Shown one piece after another: positions 6,983-11,704 of a stretch of 11,704 bases of DNA. The position numbers were made by a program, and so were the translations under genes. Under the pieces are notes generated by a model. That model did no database searches. It was given only the letters and a program-made list of their open reading frames with translations, and was not told the origin of the DNA. Position 1 is the first letter of the stretch; every line of letters begins with the position of its first letter. Source of the DNA: Cytophagales bacterium (lineage in GTDB: Bacteria; Bacteroidota; Bacteroidia; Cytophagales; ES-bin-26); contig JACMKY010000703.1 of assembly GCA_014379925.1 (NCBI GenBank), positions 1-11,704 on the forward strand. Direction: 5' to 3'.

Positions 6983-7048
6983 ACCCACGGAAAAGCCCAG
7001 GGCGGGCCGGTTCACAATAACCGGCCCGCCCTGGGCTTTTCCGTGGGT
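6983..7048 (-). terminator. 30-bp perfect inverted repeat, terminator of the prs-rplY operon
   Basis: Bases 6983-7012 pair perfectly with 7019-7048 around a 6-base loop (CACAAT). The core is a GC-rich stem flanked by AAAA on one side and TTTT on the other, as in a two-way intrinsic terminator, but the pairing continues another nine or so base pairs outside the A/T blocks. It begins 10 bases after the rplY stop codon on the - strand. It should end prs-rplY transcripts and shield the polysaccharide promoter region from read-through. Confidence 0.75.
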
Positions 7049-7058
7049 TAGGCGGTGA

Positions 7059-7625
7059 CTACTCGTCCGTCTTTCCCTTCAGCGCCCGGGGTATCTCCAC
7101 GGTTACCACGGGGGTACTGGGACTGCTCAACACCGAATAATCCGCGGGTTTGATGTTGCTGACCTTGATGGATTTTCCCAGGTCCAAGGCGGAAATATCC
7201 ACGTCGATGTAATCGGGGACGTTAGAGACCAAGGCTTTTACCTTGATTTTCCTCAGTTTGGAAACCAGTTTCCCTCCTTTTTGTACCCCGGGGGCAACGC
7301 CCGTAAATCGGATTGGCACTTCCATCTTCACCGGCTTGTTGTCTTTCACTTCCAGGAAATCCACGTGGGAAATGGTTTCGTTCACGGGGTGGAACTGGGC
7401 ATCCTGCAGGATGCAACGGTAGTGGTCACCCTCCACGTTGAGGAGCACCTCGTACACGTTGGGCGTGTAGAGCAGTTCCCGGAAAAGGATGGCGGGCGTG
7501 TAAAAATGCACTTGCGCTTCCCCTCCGTAGAGTACGCAGGGGACCTGTCCTTCCAGGCGCAGGTCTTTGGAGCCTTTCTTGCCGAGATTTGCTCTTTTAT
7601 ACCCTATAATCTCCAGACTTTTCAT
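7059..7625 (-). CDS. rplY: 50S ribosomal protein L25/Ctc (two-domain form)
   Basis: From the ATG at 7623-7625 the product is 188 residues, the length of the two-domain L25 (TL5/Ctc) that binds 5S rRNA on the large subunit. The N-terminal L25 domain (about 1-92) contains GQVPCVLYGG (26-35) and QDAQFHPVNETISHVDFLEV (74-93). The C-terminal beta-rich domain (about 95-180) includes IRFTGVAPGVQKGGKL (105-120) and DVDISALDLGKSIKV (141-155). The frame is open 76 codons further upstream, but that part overlaps prs and does not resemble L25. It lies 26 bases after prs and shares its transcript. The pairing of prs and ctc is also known from Bacillus, where pth follows; here the operon closes with a strong hairpin instead. 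Confidence 0.96.
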   Translation of the reverse strand: MKSLEIIGYKRANLGKKGSKDLRLEGQVPCVLYGGEAQVHFYTPAILFRELLYTPNVYEVLLNVEGDHYRCILQDAQFHPVNETISHVDFLEVKDNKPVKMEVPIRFTGVAPGVQKGGKLVSKLRKIKVKALVSNVPDYIDVDISALDLGKSIKVSNIKPADYSVLSSPSTPVVTVEIPRALKGKTDE

Positions 7626-7651
7626 AAGTAGACGATTGAAACGTAAAACGG

Positions 7652-8590
7652 TTAGTAAGCTATGAACAATGAACTGATAGATTCGTGGTCGCGGATGCGG
7701 CGGATGGCTTTGGAAAAAAGTTCGGCCACGGAAAGCACCTTGATCTTGGAACTCGTCCCCCGGAGCGGAATGGTGTCGGATACCACCAACTCCTCCAACA
7801 CCGAGTTTTCCACGTTGGCGTAGGCATTTCCCGACATGATGGGGTGCGTGCAAATGGCCCGTACGGACTTGGCTCCCTTTTGCATGATAATGTCGGCGGC
7901 CTTGCAGATCGTACCGCCCGTATCGATGAGGTCATCGACCAGCACCACGTTGGCTCCCTCCACATCCCCGATAACTTGCATCGAGGCGATTTCGTTGGCC
8001 CGTTTGCGGTGCTTGTCGCACACCACGATTTCGGCCTCGAAAAACTTGGCGAAACCCCGCGCCCGGCTTACCCCTCCCACGTCGGGGGAGGCAAAAACCA
8101 TGTCGGCCAGGTTGAGTGATTTCAGGTAGGGAACAAAAAAGGCGGAACCGTCCAGGTGGTCCACCGGAAAATCGAAGAAGCCCTGGATCTGCCCGGCGTG
8201 CAGGTCGCAGGTGATCAGCCGGACGGCCCCGGCGGCCGATAGCAGGTTGGCCACCAGTTTGGCCGCAATGGCCACGCGCGGCTTGTCCTTCCGATCCTGG
8301 CGGGCGTACCCGAAGTACGGAATCACCACGCTGATGTAGTGAGCGGAGGCCCGTCGGGCGGCATCCACCAGCAGCAGCAGTTCCATCAGGTTGTCGGCGG
8401 GCGGGAAGGTAGACTGCACCAGAAACACGTCGCATCCCCGGATGGATTCGTCAAAACTCGGTGACATCTCCCCGTCGCTGAACCGTTGCAGGGTAATGGA
8501 ACCCAACTGCCGGCCGTAGAAATGGCAAATCTTTTCCGCCAGGTAATGCGTCTGGCTGCCGGAAAAGATTTTTACCTTCGAAGTCGACAT
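7652..8590 (-). CDS. prs: Ribose-phosphate pyrophosphokinase (PRPP synthetase)
   Basis: This 312-residue enzyme makes 5-phosphoribosyl 1-diphosphate from ribose 5-phosphate and ATP, feeding purine, pyrimidine, NAD, histidine and tryptophan synthesis. The motifs are complete: RFSDGE (36-41), PYFGYARQDRK (91-101) for ATP contact, DLHAGQIQGFFDFPVDHL (129-146) including the metal-site histidine, CDKHRKR (181-187) with the flexible-loop Lys183 and Arg185, and the PRPP loop VDDLIDTGGT (218-227). The ATG at 8588-8590 places MSTSKVKIFSGSQTHYLAEK at the normal family start, although the frame is open to 8734. A -7-like element lies just upstream. It is the first gene of the prs-rplY operon and is divergent from the response regulator gene. 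Confidence 0.97.
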   Translation of the reverse strand: MSTSKVKIFSGSQTHYLAEKICHFYGRQLGSITLQRFSDGEMSPSFDESIRGCDVFLVQSTFPPADNLMELLLLVDAARRASAHYISVVIPYFGYARQDRKDKPRVAIAAKLVANLLSAAGAVRLITCDLHAGQIQGFFDFPVDHLDGSAFFVPYLKSLNLADMVFASPDVGGVSRARGFAKFFEAEIVVCDKHRKRANEIASMQVIGDVEGANVVLVDDLIDTGGTICKAADIIMQKGAKSVRAICTHPIMSGNAYANVENSVLEELVVSDTIPLRGTSSKIKVLSVAELFSKAIRRIRDHESISSLFIAY

Positions 8591-8612
8591 ACGGTCTGGG
8601 GGAAAAGTTTTG

Positions 8613-8620
8613 CAAAAATA
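8613..8620 (-). promoter_or_regulatory. Candidate -7 element for prs
   Basis: On the - strand these bases read TATTTTTG, an exact match to the Bacteroidota TAnnTTTG element. It lies 22 bases before the prs ATG, which would leave a leader of roughly 15 bases. No TTG was found at the expected -33 spacing, so the promoter is only half supported. Confidence 0.4.
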
Positions 8621-8727
8621 GGTAAATCGGGTAGAAAACACGCGGGACCGGAAAGATAAAGTTGCGGGTGGGAAGGGTTTTCCGTCGGCCCGGGTACGGC
8701 CGATGGATTCGTCCGAGGAATTCCATC

Positions 8728-8758
8728 TTGACAAAGTGGAGAAACCACGATAACTTGG
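8728..8758 (+). promoter_or_regulatory. Candidate promoter for the response regulator gene
   Basis: TTG at 8728-8730 is followed after 20 bases by TAACTTGG at 8751-8758, one mismatch from TAnnTTTG and with spacing inside the known 17-23 base range. Transcription would start near 8765, about 50 bases before the chosen ATG at 8818. This supports a start at 8818 rather than at the longer upstream open frame. Confidence 0.45.
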
Positions 8759-8817
8759 AAAGCGATTTTCACCACGGATTGCTACGCCGATCTTCTCCGG
8801 AAACCCCGCTCACGCTG

Positions 8818-9162
8818 ATGAAAGTACGGGTAGTGGACGACGAGCCCGATATTCAGCCGTTGTTTGAGCAACGCTTCCGCCGGGAAATCCGCGGTGGTGA
8901 ACTGAATTTTGCCTTCGCACACTCCGGCGAAGACGCCCTGGTCTACCTGCAACGGCACGCCTCGGAAGTGGTGCTCATCCTCTCCGACATCAACATGCCG
9001 GGCGTGAGCGGCCTGGAACTGCTGCGCCGCATCAAAGCCGGCTACCCCGGAAAACCCATGGTGATGATGATCACCGTAGGCGGTGATCCGCAGAACCACC
9101 AGAAGGCCCTGGCCTACGGCGCCAATGACTTCCTGACCAAACCCATTATGAAATTCCAATAA
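8818..9162 (+). CDS. Single-domain response regulator (CheY-like receiver), apparently truncated at the C-terminus
   Basis: From the ATG at 8818 the product is 114 residues consisting only of a receiver domain. The acidic pocket Asp7-Asp8-Glu9, phospho-acceptor Asp57 in LILSDINMPGVSGLELL (53-69), conserved Thr86 and Lys108 in FLTKPI (105-110) are all present, so phosphorylation chemistry looks intact. The open frame runs upstream to 8662, but that part overlaps the prs promoter region and is not receiver-like. The protein ends four residues after the KPI motif, whereas CheY-type domains continue for a further 15-20 residues forming helix alpha5. A suitable helix is encoded in another frame just downstream (9180-9218), suggesting a frameshift or decay. 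No histidine kinase is adjacent. It could be an orphan signalling protein or an early pseudogene. Confidence 0.85.
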   Translation: MKVRVVDDEPDIQPLFEQRFRREIRGGELNFAFAHSGEDALVYLQRHASEVVLILSDINMPGVSGLELLRRIKAGYPGKPMVMMITVGGDPQNHQKALAYGANDFLTKPIMKFQ

Positions 9163-9179
9163 CGCAGTAGTATAGTATT

Positions 9180-9218
9180 AAAAAGCTGAAAGACCGCATT
9201 TTACTTGCTGAATACTGA
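9180..9218 (+). other. Possible out-of-frame remnant of the response regulator C-terminal helix
   Basis: In the frame one base before the response regulator frame, bases 9180-9215 read KKLKDRILLAEY and end with TGA at 9216-9218. The composition and distance from the FLTKPI motif fit the alpha5 helix of receiver domains. This frame has a TAG at 9168-9170, so more than one small indel or substitution would be needed to restore a full-length protein. The match is short and could be chance. Confidence 0.35.
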
Positions 9219-9244
9219 CTACCGGAATGCACTACCGGAAACAA

Positions 9245-9819
9245 TCAGGTTCCGGATTTACTCGGGAAACGCGCGGCCATCAACTTGCGGTAAGCGAACA
9301 CCACCAGCCCCGCGTAGGCAATGCCCACCAGCGCGCCACCCATCAGGTCCAGCGGGTAATGCACCCCCACGTAGATCCGGCTGTAGGAAACCAAAAACGC
9401 CCAGGCAAAAAGGAAACCGATGTACCTGGCTTCCCGCCGGAACAACAGCCACAAGGTCGTGGCCAGCCCGAAGGTGTTGGCCGAGTGGGAAGACACGAAA
9501 CCGAACCGACCGCCGCAGCCGCTCACCACGTGCACCGCCCCGGCCAGGGCCGGTTCGTGGCAGGGACGCAACCGGCCGAAAAAGGGCTTCATCCAGGCCG
9601 AGGCCGTCTGGTCGGCAAGCGTGATGACCAGTACGATGGCCAGCACCAGCCAGGCTGCCTGCCAGCGGTACCGGCGAAACAGCAGGAAAATGATCAGCGC
9701 GTAGAAAGGCACCCACGTCAGTCGATACGTGATCCCGTACATCACCCCGTCCCAAAAAGCGCTGTGCTGGCCGTTGAGCCAGAGAAACGCGGCCGTATCC
9801 AGTTGCTTGATTTCATCCA

Positions 9820-9820
<1 letters not shown>
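9245..9820 (-). CDS. PAP2-family membrane phosphatase
   Basis: From the ATG at 9818-9820 the product is 191 residues with several hydrophobic segments (about 38-48, 56-70, 105-117, 121-136, 150-167). The three phosphatase motifs are in order: KPFFGRLRP (78-86) matching Kx6RP, FVSSHSAN (98-105) in place of PSGH with catalytic His102, and SRIYVGVHYPLD (137-148) with nucleophile His144 and Asp148. Such enzymes remove phosphate from lipid phosphates such as undecaprenyl pyrophosphate, phosphatidylglycerol phosphate or phosphatidate, facing the periplasm. SSH in place of SGH is common in Bacteroidota members. Its ATG overlaps the TAA of trpS by one base (TAATG), so it is probably co-translated with trpS. 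The frame continues upstream inside trpS, but only as a shadow. Lipid recycling for the polysaccharide genes is possible but unproven. Confidence 0.93.
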
Positions 9821-10788
<968 letters not shown>

Positions 10789-10866
10789 GTTACGTAAACA
10801 GGATGAGTGGATAATCGGTCTTCGGTTGCCGGAAAGGCCCGGCTACTGCCGTTTGGTTACGGCCCG

Positions 10867-10898
10867 CAAAGTAAGCCGAATTAGTCGATCTAATCCAA
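10867..10898 (-). promoter_or_regulatory. Candidate promoter for trpS
   Basis: On the - strand, TTG (10898-10896) is followed after 21 bases by TTACTTTG (10874-10867), one mismatch from TAnnTTTG. Transcription would begin near 10860 and give a leader of about 70 bases before the trpS ATG. Confidence 0.45.
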
Positions 10899-11037
10899 TT
10901 GCTCCGTTGCTCGCTCCACCAGAACTACCACGGGGGAAAACGAGTTATCCGGTTGATTCCGTATCCGGTAAGGTTACGGGAAAGATACCACGGTTTTTAC
11001 GCGTGAAATGCAACACCTTTACCCTAAAATCCTTGCG

Positions 11038-11565
11038 ATGAAATCACGTACGAAACAGATAGTCTTCTCCTCCCCGTTGGTGGTGCTCCTGATGGTGCTT
11101 TCGTTGGTCGGCTGCCGCAAGTTGAAGGAACTCGCCACCATCAAAGTCAGCTCGTCCAGTACGTTCGACATTCCCGGTGCCGTTGCCCTCAGCGCCCCCT
11201 ATTCCTTCGTAACGCCCGACGTCGACAATCCCAACACCGGCAAGGCCTGGCTGGTGAGCAGCGCCGAACTTGAAAAAGTGACGCTTACCATTCAGAGCCC
11301 CGCGGGCCAGGCCTTCCGGTTTATGCAATCCGTACGGTTTTTTCTTCAAGCCGATGGCTTGCCCGAAGTGGAAGTGGCCAACCGGACCAACATCGACAAC
11401 GGCATTGGCAACACCCTTGAGTTGGACGTAACCGGAGCCGAGTTGAAGGAGTACCTCAAAAAAGACAAGTTCCGGCTACGGACGGAGGTGCTGCCGGACG
11501 AAACGGTGCTCGAGCCCGTCAAGATAAAGTCGGACCTGGGCTTCCGGGTAACCGTAGTGATCTGA
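11038..11565 (+). CDS. Predicted small lipoprotein, function unknown
   Basis: From the ATG at 11038 the product is 175 residues. A basic N-terminus (MKSRTKQ) is followed by a hydrophobic core (about 9-24) and a lipobox LVGC at 23-26, so Cys26 should be lipidated after signal peptidase II cleavage. The mature part is about 150 residues, low in Cys, and looks beta-rich with alternating polar and hydrophobic residues (for example KVTLTIQS and FRLRTEVL). I do not recognise a family. Residues after Cys26 are RKLKE, without the acidic surface-export signal known in some Bacteroidota lipoproteins, so a periplasm-facing anchor is as likely as surface display. An in-frame ATG ten codons upstream (11008) would add MQHLYPKILA and weaken the signal peptide, so it was not chosen. 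Its TGA stop is the outermost triplet of the terminal palindrome. Confidence 0.75.
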   Translation: MKSRTKQIVFSSPLVVLLMVLSLVGCRKLKELATIKVSSSSTFDIPGAVALSAPYSFVTPDVDNPNTGKAWLVSSAELEKVTLTIQSPAGQAFRFMQSVRFFLQADGLPEVEVANRTNIDNGIGNTLELDVTGAELKEYLKKDKFRLRTEVLPDETVLEPVKIKSDLGFRVTVVI

Positions 11566-11704
11566 AGTCGGTCGGAGTATCGAATGTTCAATGCCGAAGT
11601 AAAGAGGAAAAAATATCGAATGTCCAACCGCCGCGGCGGTTGGACATTCGATATTTTTTCCTCTTTACTTCGGCATTGAACATTCGATACTCCGACCGAC
11701 TTCA
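11563..11704. repeat. 142-bp perfect palindrome at the window end, with an inner hairpin terminator
   Basis: Bases 11563-11633 are the exact reverse complement of 11634-11704, giving two 71-base arms with no loop, centred on CCGCGG (11631-11636). The innermost part (about 11608-11659) looks like a two-way intrinsic terminator: a GC-capped stem flanked by AAAAAA on the left and TTTTTT on the right. Each arm also contains an internal direct repeat, TATCGAATGTTCAA (11578-11591) and TATCGAATGTCCAA (11614-11627), so the element has four related copies. It starts at the stop codon of the lipoprotein gene and runs to the last base of the window. The inner hairpin is probably a true terminator; the outer symmetry may be real or an assembly artefact. 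Confidence 0.9.

Noticed and set aside
9235..9255. A 6-bp inverted repeat (CCGGAA and TTCCGG) at the end of the PAP2 gene
   Set aside because: It is short, overlaps the coding end, and has no T-tract on either side, so it is not a credible terminator.

Overview
The window looks like chromosomal DNA from a GC-rich member of the Bacteroidota, most likely the Cytophagales. The L25/Ctc and TrpS proteins read like that lineage, the PAP2 phosphatase has the SSH variant of the usual SGH motif that is common there, and several intergenic regions carry matches to the Bacteroidota promoter pattern (TTG/TTTG near -33, TAnnTTTG near -7). Clear Shine-Dalgarno sequences are not obvious. The window opens inside a gene and closes at the last base of a perfect palindrome, so it may be a whole contig. 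I see no tRNA, rRNA, CRISPR array, transposase or phage gene.

Left edge (1-281, + strand): the last 41 codons of an MBL-fold lactonase-like hydrolase, followed by an intrinsic terminator.

Surface polysaccharide region (321-6443, all - strand, read right to left): a WcaJ-type sugar-1-phosphate transferase that would start a repeat unit on undecaprenyl phosphate; a WecG/TagA/CpsF glycosyltransferase that would add a second sugar; a protein strikingly like GDP-mannose 3,5-epimerase; an intrinsic terminator; then an SDR nucleotide-sugar enzyme, an RmlC-type epimerase and a DegT/StrS aminotransferase. The three downstream genes are closely spaced (a 4-base ATGA overlap, then a 60-base gap) and may have their own weak promoter just after the terminator. 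Together the genes suggest assembly of an O-antigen or exopolysaccharide containing an unusual hexose and an amino or deoxy sugar. Polymerase, flippase and further transferases are not in the window.

Control region (6444-6982): a visibly AT-richer stretch without genes. It holds a dyad and three exact -7 motifs on the - strand, and it ends at a 30-bp perfect inverted repeat that closes the next operon.

Housekeeping region (7059-11037): prs and rplY form a - strand operon (PRPP synthesis and ribosomal protein L25). A divergent + strand gene encodes a CheY-like single-domain response regulator whose last helix appears to be missing. trpS and a PAP2 membrane phosphatase form a second - strand operon, joined by a TAATG stop-start overlap.

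Right edge (11038-11704): a small predicted lipoprotein on the + strand whose stop codon lies at the outer edge of a 142-bp perfect palindrome reaching the last base of the window.

Nothing here amounts to a clearly new biological system. The points most worth a second look are the terminal palindrome, the bacterial GDP-mannose 3,5-epimerase homologue in a polysaccharide locus, and the apparently broken response regulator.
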